From Dryocola sp. LX212 (GTDB lineage Bacteria; Pseudomonadota; Gammaproteobacteria; Enterobacterales; Enterobacteriaceae): a stretch of 64,000 bases of DNA. Made by a program: the position numbers and the translations under genes. The notes below the pieces were generated by a model. It ran no database searches and was not told the DNA's origin. It saw only the letters and a list, made by a program, of their open reading frames with translations. The stretch covers positions 558,001-622,000 of the forward strand of contig CP167917.1 of NCBI GenBank assembly GCA_041504365.1, written 5' to 3'. Below are positions 34,831 to 44,646 of this stretch, one piece after another; positions within the stretch are counted from its first letter, which is position 1, and the number at the start of each line of letters is the position of its first letter.

Positions 34831-36177
34831 ATGTCTTCTAACCACGCCGCCTTTAATTTGATTTTCCGCTTTGTTGAAAACTACGTGAGTCCGGTTGCCG
34901 GGCGTATTTCTTCCCAGCGTCACGTCATGGCGATTCGTGACGGATTTATCTCCGCCATGCCGTTTATGATTGTCGGCTCATTCCTGCTGGTCTTTGCTTA
35001 TCCACCCTTCTCGCCAACCACCACCTGGGGCTTCGCCCGTGCCTGGCTGGATATGGCAAAACAGTTCGAGGGGCAGATCCTGACGCCGTTTGATATGACG
35101 ATGGGCATCATGTCTATCTATATCTGTATGGCAATCGCCTATAACCTCGGCAAGCATTACGTGAAGTCGCACGCGCTGGATCCTTTCATGTGCGCGATGC
35201 TGTCGCTGATGGCTTTCCTGCTGGTTGCCGCCCCGAAAACCAAAGGCGCCATGCCGGTCGACAGCCTTGGCGGGACGGGGATCTTTACGGCGATTCTGGT
35301 TGCGGTGTACTGCGTGGAGCTGATGAGGTTCCTCAAGGCGCACAATATCGGGATCAAGCTGCCGGACCAGGTGCCGCCGATGATCAAAAACTCGTTTGAT
35401 CTGCTGATCCCGGTGCTGGTCGTGGTGCTGACGCTTTATCCCCTGAGCCTGCTGATCCAGTCTCAGTTCGATATGCTGATCCCGCAGGCCATCATGTCCG
35501 TATTTAAGCCTCTGGTTTCCGCGGCGGATTCGCTGCCGGCGATTCTTCTGGCGGTGCTGATTGGCCACCTGCTGTGGTTTGCGGGCATCCACGGTGCGGC
35601 AATCATCTCCGGCATGCTGCAAATGTTCTGGCTGACTAACCTCGGCATGAACCAGAGCGCGCTGGCGACGGGTGCGCCGCTGCCGCATATCTTTATGGAA
35701 GCATTCTGGACCTTCTTTATTGTTATCGGCGGTTCCGGTGCCACCATGGGCCTGGTCATCTGCTACCTGCGCAGCCGCTCGGCGCATCTGCGTTCCATTG
35801 GGCGACTGAGCGTGGTGCCAAGCTTCTTTAACATCAACGAACCGGTTATTTTCGGGACGCCAATCGTCATGAACCCGGTGTTCTTCATTCCTTTCCTGCT
35901 GGCACCAATGGTGAACGCGGTGCTGGCATGGGGCGCGATGAAAATGGATCTGATTGGCCGCGTGATTTCAGTCGTGCCATGGACAGCCCCTGCGCCAATC
36001 GGCGCGGCCTGGGCGCTGGGCTGGGATTTCCGCGCGGCGATTCTGGTGGTGGTGCTGGCCGTGGTGTCCGCCATCATCTACTTCCCGTTCTTCAAGGTGT
36101 ACGAGAAGCAGCTGCTGGAGCAGGAAGCCGAAGAGGCGCAGAAAGCTTCTGGCGAAGAGAGCCAGCAGGCAGCGTAA
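34831..36177 (+). CDS. PTS lactose/cellobiose-family EIIC component
   Basis: Encodes 448 residues, about 10 membrane segments. Conserved features of EIIC-Cel are FVENYVSPVAGRISSQRHVM near the N-terminus, HLLWFAGIHGAAIISGMLQM (about residue 250) and SVVPSFFNINEPVIFGTPIV (about 328-347) with the NEP substrate-site motif. AGGAGA precedes the ATG. There is no phospho-beta-glycosidase or EIIA nearby, so the sugar is unknown. Confidence 0.92.
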   Translation: MSSNHAAFNLIFRFVENYVSPVAGRISSQRHVMAIRDGFISAMPFMIVGSFLLVFAYPPFSPTTTWGFARAWLDMAKQFEGQILTPFDMTMGIMSIYICMAIAYNLGKHYVKSHALDPFMCAMLSLMAFLLVAAPKTKGAMPVDSLGGTGIFTAILVAVYCVELMRFLKAHNIGIKLPDQVPPMIKNSFDLLIPVLVVVLTLYPLSLLIQSQFDMLIPQAIMSVFKPLVSAADSLPAILLAVLIGHLLWFAGIHGAAIISGMLQMFWLTNLGMNQSALATGAPLPHIFMEAFWTFFIVIGGSGATMGLVICYLRSRSAHLRSIGRLSVVPSFFNINEPVIFGTPIVMNPVFFIPFLLAPMVNAVLAWGAMKMDLIGRVISVVPWTAPAPIGAAWALGWDFRAAILVVVLAVVSAIIYFPFFKVYEKQLLEQEAEEAQKASGEESQQAA

Positions 36178-36189
36178 GACAGGATGTGA

Positions 36190-36218
36190 AAACGGCGGGG
36201 AAACCCGCCGTTTATTTT
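36190..36218 (+). terminator. Terminator of the PTS operon
   Basis: Perfect 10-bp stem AAACGGCGGG/CCCGCCGTTT with a GAAA tetraloop, followed by ATTTTAG. Confidence 0.92.
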
Positions 36219-36230
36219 AGATGCTTTTTT

Positions 36231-36265
36231 GTAGGAGGGGATAAGCGTCAGCGCCATCCACCGGG
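36231..36265. repeat. Degenerate REP element
   Basis: GATAAGCGTCAGCGCCATCC after GTAGGAGGG resembles a REP sequence in reverse orientation, between the PTS terminator and the end of fhuF. Confidence 0.6.
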
Positions 36266-36277
36266 AGTTGTTAGAGG

Positions 36278-37066
36278 CTATTTTAAGGTGCAGTCACCGC
36301 AGCCCTGAACGCCCGGCAGCTTATAGCGCTGGCAGCAGGTGCGGCGTACCAGCAAACCATCACGCGGCACCACGGTGCGGTAGAGCGGGTTATCCTGCCC
36401 GTCCGACAGCTGCTTTTCAAAGAAGCAGGCGTGGCGCAGGTCGGCCAGTGTCTCATCGTTCAGCAGGCCTTTGATCTCCCCGAGGAACCAATTGATAAGA
36501 TAGCCTGTATTCGCCCAGATAAGCTTGCCGTTGATATCACCACTCGCCTCGAGTGCATCCACAACCGGCTTCACTCCTTCACTTATCAGTTTTTCCACCC
36601 GCAGGCGCAGCGGTAAGTCCGTTGCGGCGCCGTCTTCTTTTACGTCCAGCCAGAAGCTTTCCGCCCGGCCCGTTTCGTGAAATTTTACCTGGATATGCTC
36701 CGGGCTAATATTAAGCGCGCGAGGGTACGTGACCAGCGCCATCAGCAGCGGCGGAACCAGCAGCCCCAGATACCATTGCGCCCAGAGTGACTTCAGCGGC
36801 TTGCCTTCACGCGCCTGCTGCGGGTGATTGCGATAAATATGGTCCGCATAGCAGGCCATCAGCGTCGTAAGCGTGGCGGGCTGTGCCCACTGATAAAAAG
36901 TGAGGGCGTTATCCGGCGCGCCTTCGTTGAGCTTGATAAAGTCGTTGAACCAGGCACGATGGAGGGTGAAATGGTCGCGCAGATCGTCGGCAAAGGCGGG
37001 CAGCGCGCACGTAAGCGGCGTTTGCCATAGCATGTCATCAATAAATCTCTGGGACTGAAGCGCCAT
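36278..37066 (-). CDS. fhuF: Siderophore-iron reductase FhuF
   Basis: Encodes 262 residues, the E. coli length, when started at MALQSQRFIDDMLW; the frame runs further upstream through the Fur box. The C-terminal [2Fe-2S] motif is intact: RRTCCQRYKLPGVQGCGDC (Cys-Cys-x10-Cys-x2-Cys). HIYRNHPQQAREGKPLKSLW and NGKLIWANTGYLINW are family signatures. It reduces ferric iron of hydroxamate siderophores in the cytoplasm. Iron control by Fur is supported by a box 26 nt upstream. Confidence 0.95.
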   Translation of the reverse strand: MALQSQRFIDDMLWQTPLTCALPAFADDLRDHFTLHRAWFNDFIKLNEGAPDNALTFYQWAQPATLTTLMACYADHIYRNHPQQAREGKPLKSLWAQWYLGLLVPPLLMALVTYPRALNISPEHIQVKFHETGRAESFWLDVKEDGAATDLPLRLRVEKLISEGVKPVVDALEASGDINGKLIWANTGYLINWFLGEIKGLLNDETLADLRHACFFEKQLSDGQDNPLYRTVVPRDGLLVRRTCCQRYKLPGVQGCGDCTLK

Positions 37067-37091
37067 TGCCTGATACGACCGGGAATCTAAA

Positions 37092-37106
37092 TGAGAATGA
37101 TTGCCA
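37092..37106 (-). promoter_or_regulatory. Fur box of fhuF
   Basis: TGAGAATGATTGCCA on the plus strand matches the 7-1-7 Fur consensus TGATAATGATTATCA at 12 of 15 positions, just upstream of the fhuF start. Confidence 0.7.
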
Positions 37107-37176
37107 ATCCTAGCTTTAGCCAAAAGCGTTAGCAAGATGAATTTGTGCGTCCTGTAGAAGAAAACTCAAATTGGGA

Positions 37177-38241
37177 TCAGGCAGCCTGCAGCGCGTTGCT
37201 GGTGAGGATAGTGTTACGACCCTGGTTCTTTGCCCGGTAGAGCGCTTTATCAGCCATGACCAGCGCGTCATCAATACCGTCGTCTACTAAAGGCGCAAGA
37301 CCAATACTTACAGTGACGTTTGTGGCGACCTGTTCATTGAACAGGTGCAGGATTTTCAGATCGAATACCCGCAGGCGGATACGTTCGGCGGTTTCCAGCG
37401 CCGTATCAGCATCGCTGTTTGTCAGCAAAACCATAAATTCTTCGCCGCCGTAGCGGGTTACGACGTCCCTGGAGCGGACCGCGTCGCGAATGGCGGCGGA
37501 CACGCGAATCAGCGCCTGATCCCCCATGCTGTGGCCGTAGTTATCGTTGTAGGCCTTAAAGTGGTCGATATCCAGCAGTAACACAAAGTGATTGCCGCTG
37601 CCCGCGGCCAGGATGTTCTCCAGACGATTCTGGAAGCCCCGGCGGTTATACAGGCCGGTGAGCGGGTCGATCATGCTGAGATCGGTCAGCTGCTCTTTCT
37701 CCTCCAGCAGCTTGTTCATTAACCGCTGGGTGAAGTTATCATTTCTGCGCTGAATAATATGCTGGATGGTGATGCCAACCCCCGGAAGCGCAATGGAATA
37801 TAAAACCCGCAGCCAGTGCTCCCCCTGATCGAGCCAGAGGATGGTTAACGTCACCGGCAGACAGTGCAGTATGAAAGGGCGTAAATTATTGATAAACGAG
37901 ATAGAACCGATAAAAAGAATGGTCAATAACGCAATAATCAAATAGGAAGCATCGGTATTGGGAATAGCGTCATTTTTAATAATGATATGCCACGCCCATA
38001 ATATTCCCAGCGAAAAAGAGACCAGGTTAATATTAATTAGTCTTTGTTTATCAATTAATTGCCAGATGAGCAGCAGGCTGCTGCCGAACAACACCAGCAC
38101 AGCAGGCACGGTGAACGGCTGCGTGTGGTAAATGGGGCTTGCCATACTAAAACTGGCGGAAATTGCGTTCAGTAACAGGAATAAACGTAAAGAAAGCTGA
38201 TGCTTACCTTTCAGTAATGCCCGCCAGGTTTTTGCACTCAT
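37177..38241 (-). CDS. Membrane-bound diguanylate cyclase
   Basis: Encodes 354 residues. Six or so N-terminal membrane helices (about 15-165; for example AVLVLFGSSLLLIWQLI and LIIALLTILFIGSISFI) are followed by a linker helix and a GGDEF domain (about 190-350) with DPLTGLYNRRGF, LLLDIDHFKAYNDNYGH and the active-site RYGGEEFMVLL. The inhibitory I-site RxxD (RSRD) is present five residues before GGEEF, so product inhibition is likely. It makes cyclic di-GMP. The sensory domain matches no type I can name, and this gene is not at this site in E. coli. Confidence 0.9.
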   Translation of the reverse strand: MSAKTWRALLKGKHQLSLRLFLLLNAISASFSMASPIYHTQPFTVPAVLVLFGSSLLLIWQLIDKQRLININLVSFSLGILWAWHIIIKNDAIPNTDASYLIIALLTILFIGSISFINNLRPFILHCLPVTLTILWLDQGEHWLRVLYSIALPGVGITIQHIIQRRNDNFTQRLMNKLLEEKEQLTDLSMIDPLTGLYNRRGFQNRLENILAAGSGNHFVLLLDIDHFKAYNDNYGHSMGDQALIRVSAAIRDAVRSRDVVTRYGGEEFMVLLTNSDADTALETAERIRLRVFDLKILHLFNEQVATNVTVSIGLAPLVDDGIDDALVMADKALYRAKNQGRNTILTSNALQAA

Positions 38242-38490
38242 AAAATAATAGATTCTTTCGGCCAGATGTCTGTGTTAACTGTTTGCGATGGTTAAACGTT
38301 ATTTTGACGGCTAACTGATTAACGTCATCCGTTATCTATTGGTGAATTTTATTAACGTTATCGCTCAATCTATCACCTTCATGAATGTATGTCATCCGAT
38401 GATGAGCACGGCTCACGCTGCTCTTGCTGACAAATGAGAAATTTTATCATATGATAATGCTTGCCATTACTAATTGGTGAGACGATCGGT

Positions 38491-38724
38491 ATGTTACATC
38501 GACAGCTTGGAAGTGCCTGGGGAGTTATCGTGCCGGGTTTAATTGTCGCCGTGCTGATTTGGATGGATCTGTCATTCAGCCAGTGGCGGGTGCTGGTTGT
38601 GCTGGGGCTGGTAGCTTCGGCGGGCATGTTGTATCACAAGCGGTTGCGCCATTACGTACTGCTGCCATCGGGCATTGCGTTCGCCAGCGGGATCGCTCTG
38701 GTGATGATGACTATCTGGAGATAA
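38491..38724 (+). CDS. yjjZ: DUF1435 small membrane protein YjjZ
   Basis: Encodes 77 residues from the ATG that has GGTGAG nine nt before it. Three hydrophobic helices are seen (GVIVPGLIVAVLIWMDL, VLVVLGLVASAGMLY, LLPSGIAFASGIALVMMTIW). Position between fhuF and the leu tRNA genes and its size match E. coli yjjZ. Function unknown. Confidence 0.8.
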   Translation: MLHRQLGSAWGVIVPGLIVAVLIWMDLSFSQWRVLVVLGLVASAGMLYHKRLRHYVLLPSGIAFASGIALVMMTIWR

Positions 38725-38797
38725 GAAAAACGAGGTAAAATTTATGCAGGAAACGACTGAGGAATTACTGAATCACTTCTGGGAAACAACCAGAAAG

Positions 38798-38884
38798 TGG
38801 TGCGAAGAGAGGGACTTGAACCCTCACGTCCGTTAGGACACTAACACCTGAAGCTAGCGCGTCTACCAATTCCGCCACCTTCGC
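38798..38884 (-). tRNA. tRNA-Leu (CAG), third gene of the leu tRNA operon
   Basis: 87 nt including the encoded CCA. On the minus strand the acceptor GCGAAGG pairs with the 3' end, the D-arm GGAATTGGTAGACGC and the anticodon CAG in CTAGCTTCAGGTGTTAG are clear. The long variable arm is GTCCTAACGGAC, slightly different from the two upstream copies. Confidence 0.97.
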
Positions 38885-38930
38885 ACAGTTTTTCCAGGCT
38901 TGCGCCTAAAGGTCAGATATCGCCTTCGCA

Positions 38931-39017
38931 TGGTGCGAAGAGAGGGACTTGAACCCTCACGTCCGTAAGAACACTAACACCTGAAGCTAGCGCGTCTACC
39001 AATTCCGCCACCTTCGC
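38931..39017 (-). tRNA. tRNA-Leu (CAG), second gene of the leu tRNA operon
   Basis: 87 nt with encoded CCA; same anticodon CAG. The variable arm GTTCTTACGGAC is identical to that of the first copy. Confidence 0.97.
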
Positions 39018-39049
39018 GCAGTGCGAACGATATCTTGCGTGGTTGTTGG

Positions 39050-39136
39050 TGGTGCGAAGAGAGGGACTTGAACCCTCACGTCCGTAAGAACACTAACACC
39101 TGAAGCTAGCGCGTCTACCAATTCCGCCACCTTCGC
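39050..39136 (-). tRNA. tRNA-Leu (CAG), first gene of the leu tRNA operon
   Basis: 87 nt with encoded CCA and anticodon CAG, promoter-proximal copy. Three tandem copies at this place correspond to leuQ-leuP-leuV of E. coli. Confidence 0.97.
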
Positions 39137-39174
39137 ATACCTGTAATACCGAAGTATCACAACCACGGAGGCGC

Positions 39175-39202
39175 ATTCTAGATGTTTTCTGAGCTTCGTC
39201 AA
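39175..39202 (-). promoter_or_regulatory. Promoter of the leu tRNA operon
   Basis: On the minus strand, -35 TTGACG and -10 TAGAAT with a 16-nt spacer, followed by GCGCCTCC, a GC-rich discriminator as expected of stringently controlled stable-RNA promoters. Confidence 0.85.
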
Positions 39203-39257
39203 CAGTTAATTTGGCACCGCTTTCGCAATTGCTGCAAAAAGCGGCGCTGGGGCGTGT

Positions 39258-40295
39258 TTAGCGCTTCTTCGCCTTGGCTGCACGGGCCAGTACGGCGCGG
39301 TAAACTTTAAAACGACCTGTTTGTGCGATGACCTCATGGCTGCCAAACACTTCGTCCAGCACGTTCGGATAGGCCAGGAAGGCGTTGGCAACGATGCGGA
39401 GTTCGCCACCCATGTTCAGATGACGAGCCGCCCCGCGGATCAGCTGGTGGGCTGCATCCAGGCTGGTCTGCATGCCATCATGGAACGGTGGGTTGGAGAT
39501 AATCATGTCGAAACGGCCATTGATTTCTGAATAGACGTTGCTGGCGATCACTTCACCTTCGATTTCGTTTGCGGCAAGCGTTGCACGGCTGGCTTCCACC
39601 GCCGGGGCGCTCACGTCGCACAGCGTCAGACGCACCTTCGGAGAATGGCTTTTCAGCGTAATGGCCAGCACGCCCGCGCCGCAGCCTACGTCCAGCACTT
39701 TACCTTTGGTATGCGCGGTCAGGGTGGAAAGCAGCAGCTTGCTGCCGGTGTCCAGGCCATCGCGGCTAAATACGCCCGGCAGAGTTTTTACCGTCATGCC
39801 TTCGTGGTTGTACTCATCCCACCAGGCCTGTTCGTCAAACTTAGGCTGCGATTCGAGGCGGCCGTGGTACAGACCGCAGCGGCGCGCGCTGTCGATTTTG
39901 GTCAGCGGGCAATAGTCTTCAAGGATTTGTTCCGCGCTCCGCACGCCGCTGCGGTTTTCACCCACAACGAAAACGTCGCAGCCAACCGGCATCAGGGAGA
40001 GAATATTCATCAGCTGGAATTGCGCTTCCGGCTTGTTCTTCGGCCAGTAGTAAATCAGCGTATTGCTGTCGCCGACGATGTCCGCGTCAGCGACCAGGCC
40101 GTAACGTGCGTCTTCACCCATCTGGGCGCTAAGCACCTGCCAGTGGTGGAACTGCTGCGTATGAACACGACTTGACGCGGTCTCATAGCGGGCTGGTAAA
40201 TCGTCCTGTAAGTCACCGGCAAACAGCACGCGGCTTTCGGTAAAATCATCGCTGTGGCGCAGCAGCACTTCGCTTGCCGGGGTTAACGCAGTCAT
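39258..40295 (-). CDS. rsmC: 16S rRNA m2G1207 methyltransferase RsmC
   Basis: Encodes 345 residues (E. coli 343) from the ATG preceded by AGGAG. It has the duplicated methyltransferase fold; the active C-terminal half shows the AdoMet motif [17 protein letters not shown] (about residues 199-215) and the catalytic [16 protein letters not shown] (about 264-279). It methylates guanine 1207 of 16S rRNA in 30S subunits. Divergent from holD. Confidence 0.96.
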   Translation of the reverse strand: MTALTPASEVLLRHSDDFTESRVLFAGDLQDDLPARYETASSRVHTQQFHHWQVLSAQMGEDARYGLVADADIVGDSNTLIYYWPKNKPEAQFQLMNILSLMPVGCDVFVVGENRSGVRSAEQILEDYCPLTKIDSARRCGLYHGRLESQPKFDEQAWWDEYNHEGMTVKTLPGVFSRDGLDTGSKLLLSTLTAHTKGKVLDVGCGAGVLAITLKSHSPKVRLTLCDVSAPAVEASRATLAANEIEGEVIASNVYSEINGRFDMIISNPPFHDGMQTSLDAAHQLIRGAARHLNMGGELRIVANAFLAYPNVLDEVFGSHEVIAQTGRFKVYRAVLARAAKAKKR

Positions 40296-40402
40296 CAAAT
40301 TACTCCTGGAAAATCAGATCCGGGATTATAGAGCTTTAATGGCGCACATTCGATGTATTTGCTATATTTGCGCCCCAATTGGCACTCTCTAAAGGTTTCG
40401 CT

Positions 40403-40816
40403 ATGACTTCGCGACGCGACTGGCTGTTACAGCAACTGGGCATCACCCAGTGGCAGCTGCGACGACCGCTGGTGTTGCAGGGCGAAATTGCCGTCTCGTT
40501 ACAGGCGGATACCCGGCTGGTGATGGTGGCCGACGCGCTTCCGGCCCTTAACGATCCGCTGGTCTGCGACGTCCTGCGCACCCTGGCGCTGGCGCCCGCA
40601 CAGGTTTTGCAGCTGACGCCGGATCGTGCGGCGATGCTGCCCGCAGACTTGCCCTGCAACAGCTGGCGTCTGGGCGTTGATGCACCGCTGTCACTTCCCG
40701 GCGTGCAGTTATCAACGCCTGCCTTAAACGAGCTTTATCACAATGGCACCGCCCGCCGGGCGCTGTGGCAGCAAATTTGCAAACATGAACATGATTTCTT
40801 CCCTGACGCCGGATGA
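40403..40816 (+). CDS. holD: DNA polymerase III psi subunit
   Basis: Encodes 137 residues (same as E. coli). MTSRRDWLLQQLGITQWQLR is the conserved N-terminal stretch that binds chi; WRLGVDAPLSL and ALWQQICKHEHDFFPDAG are also typical. Psi links chi and SSB to the clamp loader. Its 3' end overlaps rimI by 32 nt, as in E. coli. Confidence 0.95.
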   Translation: MTSRRDWLLQQLGITQWQLRRPLVLQGEIAVSLQADTRLVMVADALPALNDPLVCDVLRTLALAPAQVLQLTPDRAAMLPADLPCNSWRLGVDAPLSLPGVQLSTPALNELYHNGTARRALWQQICKHEHDFFPDAG

Positions 40817-41228
40817 TTTACCGGCGGCGTACGCCATTGAGCAGCGCAGCCATGCCTTCCCATGGACTGAAAAGACCCTCGCCAGCAACCAGGGCGAGCG
40901 CTATTTCAATTTGCGGCTTGATGTCGACGGTCAGATGGCGGCCTTTGCTGTCACCCAGGTCGTCCTCGACGAGGCGACACTATTTAATATCGCGGTCGAT
41001 CCCGCATGGCAGCGCAAAGGATTAGGCCGCCAGCTGCTGGAGCATTTAATCAGCGAGCTGGAAGCGAAAGATGTTTTTACCCTGTGGCTTGAAGTGCGCG
41101 CCTCGAATGCGGCAGCCATCGCTCTCTACGAGAGCCTGGGCTTCAACGAGGCGACGATTCGCCGCAACTATTACCCCACAAAAGAGGGTCGGGAAGACGC
41201 CATTATCATGGCGTTACCGCTTGGTTGA
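40785..41228 (+). CDS. rimI: Ribosomal protein S18 N-alpha-acetyltransferase
   Basis: Encodes 147 residues (E. coli 148). GNAT fold with the acetyl-CoA loop PAWQRKGLGRQLLEHLI (about residues 70-86) and WLEVRASNAAAIALYESLGF (about 101-120). It acetylates the N-terminal Ala of S18. The start lies inside holD. Confidence 0.96.
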   Translation: MNMISSLTPDDLPAAYAIEQRSHAFPWTEKTLASNQGERYFNLRLDVDGQMAAFAVTQVVLDEATLFNIAVDPAWQRKGLGRQLLEHLISELEAKDVFTLWLEVRASNAAAIALYESLGFNEATIRRNYYPTKEGREDAIIMALPLG

Positions 41229-41249
41229 AACGAAAAGAAAGGTGTGTTG

Positions 41250-41927
41250 ATGAACTGGGACTGGATTTTATTTGATGCCGACGAAACGCTGTTTACCTTT
41301 GACGCTTTCGGCGGCTTACAGCGGATGTTTCTCGACTACAGCGTGACCTTTACCGCTGAAGATTTCCAGGATTACCAGGCGGTCAACAAGCCTCTGTGGG
41401 TGGATTACCAGAACGGTGCCATCACTGCCTTACATCTGCAACACCAGCGTTTCCAGGGCTGGTCGGAAAGACTGAATGTGCCCGCGGGCGATCTCAATGC
41501 CGCGTTTCTTAAAGCGATGGCCGAGATTTGTACCCCGCTGCCGGGTGCCGTATCCCTGCTTAACGCTCTGAAAGGCAAAACGAAGATCGGCATTATCACT
41601 AACGGCTTCACGGCACTGCAGCAAATCCGCCTTGAACGTACCGGCCTGCGGGATGCTTTCGACCTGCTGGTTATCTCCGAGCAGGTTGGCGTCGCCAAGC
41701 CGGATCCCCGCATTTTCGATTATGCTTTTGAGAAGATGGGCAATCCGCCGCGCGACCGCGTGATGATGGTGGGAGACACCGCCGAATCAGACATTCTGGG
41801 CGGCAACAGCGCAGGCATTGCGACCTGCTGGCTAAACGCCCACGGGCGCAGCCTGCCGGAGGGCATTCACCCGACGTGGCAGGTATCCTCCCTCAGTGAA
41901 CTGGAGCAACTGTTGTGTAAGCCATGA
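41250..41927 (+). CDS. yjjG: Pyrimidine/house-cleaning 5'-nucleotidase YjjG
   Basis: Encodes 225 residues (E. coli 225), HAD superfamily. Motif I is FDADETLF with the nucleophile Asp, motif II IITNG, motif III Lys in [12 protein letters not shown] and motif [11 protein letters not shown]. It removes phosphate from dUMP, dTMP and modified pyrimidine nucleotides. The start ATG follows AAAGG; an earlier in-frame start two codons upstream is weaker. Confidence 0.94.
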   Translation: MNWDWILFDADETLFTFDAFGGLQRMFLDYSVTFTAEDFQDYQAVNKPLWVDYQNGAITALHLQHQRFQGWSERLNVPAGDLNAAFLKAMAEICTPLPGAVSLLNALKGKTKIGIITNGFTALQQIRLERTGLRDAFDLLVISEQVGVAKPDPRIFDYAFEKMGNPPRDRVMMVGDTAESDILGGNSAGIATCWLNAHGRSLPEGIHPTWQVSSLSELEQLLCKP

Positions 41928-42026
41928 TTGTTGATTGTTAAACCCACACTGATGGGTAAAATAGCCGCCAGAAACGTTCATTCGTCGCGTGGCCTGGAGC
42001 CGCGCGCATTCACAGAAGATACAATT

Positions 42027-43616
42027 ATGACTTTGTCTCCTTTCCTGCAAGAGGTGTCGAAACGCCGCACCTTTGCGATCATTTCCCACCCGGATGCCGG
42101 TAAAACGACCATCACTGAAAAAGTGCTGCTGTTTGGACAGGCCATTCAGACCGCCGGTACCGTTAAGGGCCGTGGCTCAAGCCAGCACGCAAAATCTGAC
42201 TGGATGGAAATGGAAAAGCAGCGTGGTATCTCCATCACCACGTCCGTGATGCAGTTCCCGTACCGCGACAGCCTGGTTAACCTGCTCGATACCCCTGGGC
42301 ACGAAGACTTCTCTGAAGATACCTACCGTACCCTGACGGCGGTGGACTGCTGTCTGATGGTTATCGACGCCGCAAAAGGTGTAGAGGATCGTACCCGTAA
42401 GCTGATGGAAGTTACCCGCCTGCGCGACACGCCAATCCTCACCTTTATGAACAAGCTGGACCGTGACATCCGCGATCCGATGGAAGTGCTGGATGAAGTT
42501 GAACGCGAGCTGAAAATCGCCTGTTCGCCGATCACCTGGCCAATTGGCTGCGGCAAGCTGTTCAAAGGGGTTTACCACCTCTATAAAGACGAAACCTATC
42601 TTTACCAGACCGGTAAAGGTCACACTATCCAGGATGTTCGCATCGTTAAAGGGTTGAACAACCCTGAGCTGGAAGCTGCCGTAGGTGAAGACCTGGCCGC
42701 GCAGCTGCGTGACGAACTTGAGCTGGTACAGGGAGCTTCCCACGAGTTCGATCGTGAGCTGTTCCTTGAAGGCGAGCTGACTCCTGTCTTCTTCGGCACC
42801 GCACTGGGTAACTTCGGCGTGGATCATATGCTGGATGGCCTGGTGGAGTGGGCGCCTGCGCCGATGCCGCGCAAGACCGACAGCCGCGAAGTTGAAGCTG
42901 CGGAAGAGAAGTTCTCCGGCTTCGTCTTTAAAATTCAAGCCAACATGGATCCGAAACACCGCGACCGCGTGGCCTTTATGCGCGTGGTGTCCGGCAAATA
43001 CGAAAAGGGTATGAAGCTGCGCCAGGTTCGTACCGGTAAAGACGTGGTCATCTCTGACGCGCTGACCTTTATGGCGGGGGACCGTTCCCATGTAGAAGAA
43101 GCCTATCCGGGCGATATCATCGGCCTGCACAACCACGGCACCATCCAGATTGGCGATACCTTCACCCAGGGCGAGATGATGAAATTCACCGGCATCCCGA
43201 ACTTCGCTCCTGAACTGTTCCGCCGCATCCGTTTGCGCGATCCTTTGAAACAGAAGCAGCTGCTTAAGGGCCTGGTTCAGCTTTCCGAAGAGGGCGCGGT
43301 ACAGGTCTTCCGCCCAATCGCCAATAACGATCTGATCGTAGGTGCGGTTGGCGTGCTGCAGTTCGACGTGGTTGTGGCTCGTCTTAAGAGTGAATACAAC
43401 GTGGAGGCGATTTACGAATCGGTGAACGTCTCTACCGCCCGCTGGGTTGAAAGCACTGATGTGAAGAAGTTTGAAGAGTTCAAACGTAAAAACGAAATGC
43501 AGCTGGCGTTAGATGGTGGCGATAATCTGGCCTATATCGCGCCGACGATGGTTAACCTCAACCTGACGCAGGATCGTTACCCGGAAGTTGTGTTCCGCAA
43601 AACACGCGAGCACTGA
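42027..43616 (+). CDS. prfC: Peptide chain release factor 3
   Basis: Encodes 529 residues (exact E. coli RF3 length). GTPase motifs: [17 protein letters not shown] (P-loop, about 13-29), [12 protein letters not shown] (switch region), [13 protein letters not shown] (about 84-96), and [12 protein letters not shown]. It removes RF1/RF2 from the ribosome after peptide release. The ATG chosen agrees with E. coli; the frame is open 33 codons further upstream. Confidence 0.97.
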   Translation: MTLSPFLQEVSKRRTFAIISHPDAGKTTITEKVLLFGQAIQTAGTVKGRGSSQHAKSDWMEMEKQRGISITTSVMQFPYRDSLVNLLDTPGHEDFSEDTYRTLTAVDCCLMVIDAAKGVEDRTRKLMEVTRLRDTPILTFMNKLDRDIRDPMEVLDEVERELKIACSPITWPIGCGKLFKGVYHLYKDETYLYQTGKGHTIQDVRIVKGLNNPELEAAVGEDLAAQLRDELELVQGASHEFDRELFLEGELTPVFFGTALGNFGVDHMLDGLVEWAPAPMPRKTDSREVEAAEEKFSGFVFKIQANMDPKHRDRVAFMRVVSGKYEKGMKLRQVRTGKDVVISDALTFMAGDRSHVEEAYPGDIIGLHNHGTIQIGDTFTQGEMMKFTGIPNFAPELFRRIRLRDPLKQKQLLKGLVQLSEEGAVQVFRPIANNDLIVGAVGVLQFDVVVARLKSEYNVEAIYESVNVSTARWVESTDVKKFEEFKRKNEMQLALDGGDNLAYIAPTMVNLNLTQDRYPEVVFRKTREH

Positions 43617-43626
43617 TCCCCTCGCA

Positions 43627-43659
43627 GGGCGCGGCAGCCGCCGCGTCCCGCTACTTTTC
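43627..43659 (+). terminator. Terminator of prfC
   Basis: GC-rich stem GGGCGCGGC/GCCGCGTCCC with one bulged base, followed by a short CTACTTTTCC tract. Confidence 0.55.
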
Positions 43660-43760
43660 CAGTCTTATTAACCCCTTACGGAATACTCTTAATTACCCCT
43701 CTTTCGCCCTCGTTTGCCGCTTTTTCAGCCGTTCAGACCATGCAATTTTGCGATTGTTGT

Positions 43761-43767
43761 CTATATT
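43761..43767 (+). promoter_or_regulatory. Candidate sigma-S -10 element of osmY
   Basis: CTATATT followed by TAA has the C at -13 and the TATA core favoured by sigma-S. osmY is a classic sigma-S gene. The transcript leader would be about 260 nt, which is long, so a nearer start is possible. Confidence 0.35.
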
Positions 43768-44034
43768 TAACATTGTGATGACAAGTTACACCGATAAATA
43801 TCCCTCAGATAAGCAATATGGCGGGATGTTTTTAAGGTTAATTTTTCTATTGCGATATTAATAACTGCTTTAACTCATAAAGGGCGAGATATCGAACACG
43901 GCAGTAGCCAATAAGTTTGGTAATCAACAAAGCCGCTGACTGAGAGCAAGCTTAGGCCAGACGGGCCTTTTCAGCAAAGCTGCCACGTTGTGGCTTAGAG
44001 CTCAAATTATGAGCAAACCTACAGGAATAAATCG

Positions 44035-44646
44035 ATGACTACGACTAAGATTTCGAAAACTCTGCTGGCAGTAGTTCTGGGTTCTGTTCTGGCAAGCGGC
44101 ACGGCCCTTGCGGAAGACACCATGATGAACAAAACTGAATCAACGGCTGATAGCGCAGGGAAAAAAATCGATAGCTCAATGAATCAGGTCGGTAACTTCA
44201 TGGACGACAGCTCCATCACTGCGAAAGTGAAAGCGGCGCTGGTTGATGATGAGAACATTAAAAGCACCGATATTTCGGTGAAGACCGATAAGAAAGTGGT
44301 GACGCTGAGCGGCTTCGTTGAAAGCCAGGCCCAGGCCGAGCAGGCGGTTACCGTTGCCAAAGGCGTGGAAGGCGTCTCTTCCGTGAGCGATAAACTTCAT
44401 GTACGCGATGGCAAAGACAAATCCGTAAGCGGTTATGCGGGCGATACCGCAACCACAAGCGAAATCAAAGCTAAACTGTTAGCAGACGACATCGTTCCGT
44501 CTCGTAACGTGAAAGTAGAAACCACCGATGGTGTTGTTCAGCTTTCAGGCCATGTGAAATCTAACGCTCAGTCCGAGCGTGCTGAGAGCATTGCCAAGGC
44601 CGTTGATGGCGTAAAAAGCGTTAAAAACGACCTGAAAGTTCAGTAA
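44035..44646 (+). CDS. osmY: Periplasmic chaperone OsmY
   Basis: Encodes 203 residues (E. coli 201) with a signal peptide ending at GTALA (about residue 28). Two BON domains: about 56-125 ([20 protein letters not shown]) and about 135-203 ([20 protein letters not shown]), each with VQLSG/VTLSG strands. Induced by high osmolarity and stationary phase in E. coli. CAGGAATAAATCG precedes the ATG. Confidence 0.96.
   Translation: MTTTKISKTLLAVVLGSVLASGTALAEDTMMNKTESTADSAGKKIDSSMNQVGNFMDDSSITAKVKAALVDDENIKSTDISVKTDKKVVTLSGFVESQAQAEQAVTVAKGVEGVSSVSDKLHVRDGKDKSVSGYAGDTATTSEIKAKLLADDIVPSRNVKVETTDGVVQLSGHVKSNAQSERAESIAKAVDGVKSVKNDLKVQ

Larger units (their letters stand above)
43617..44034. other. Long intergenic region with the osmY promoter and leader
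   Basis: 418 nt without a supported gene. It holds the prfC terminator hairpin, a candidate sigma-S promoter and a small hairpin AGGCC/GGCCT followed by TTT (43954-43971) in the osmY leader. Confidence 0.5.

Noticed and set aside
37177-38241. The diguanylate cyclase as DgcC (AdrA)
   Set aside because: The N-terminal helices and the linker do not match what I know of the MASE2 domain of DgcC.
38744-38836. A 30-codon frame with GAGG ahead of its ATG, running into the antisense of the third tRNA-Leu
   Set aside because: The second half is fixed by tRNA sequence (ERDLNPHVR), a common source of false small proteins, and the first half matches nothing I know.
42177-43136. A 319-codon antisense frame inside prfC
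   Set aside because: prfC is certain, and the antisense product has no family features.
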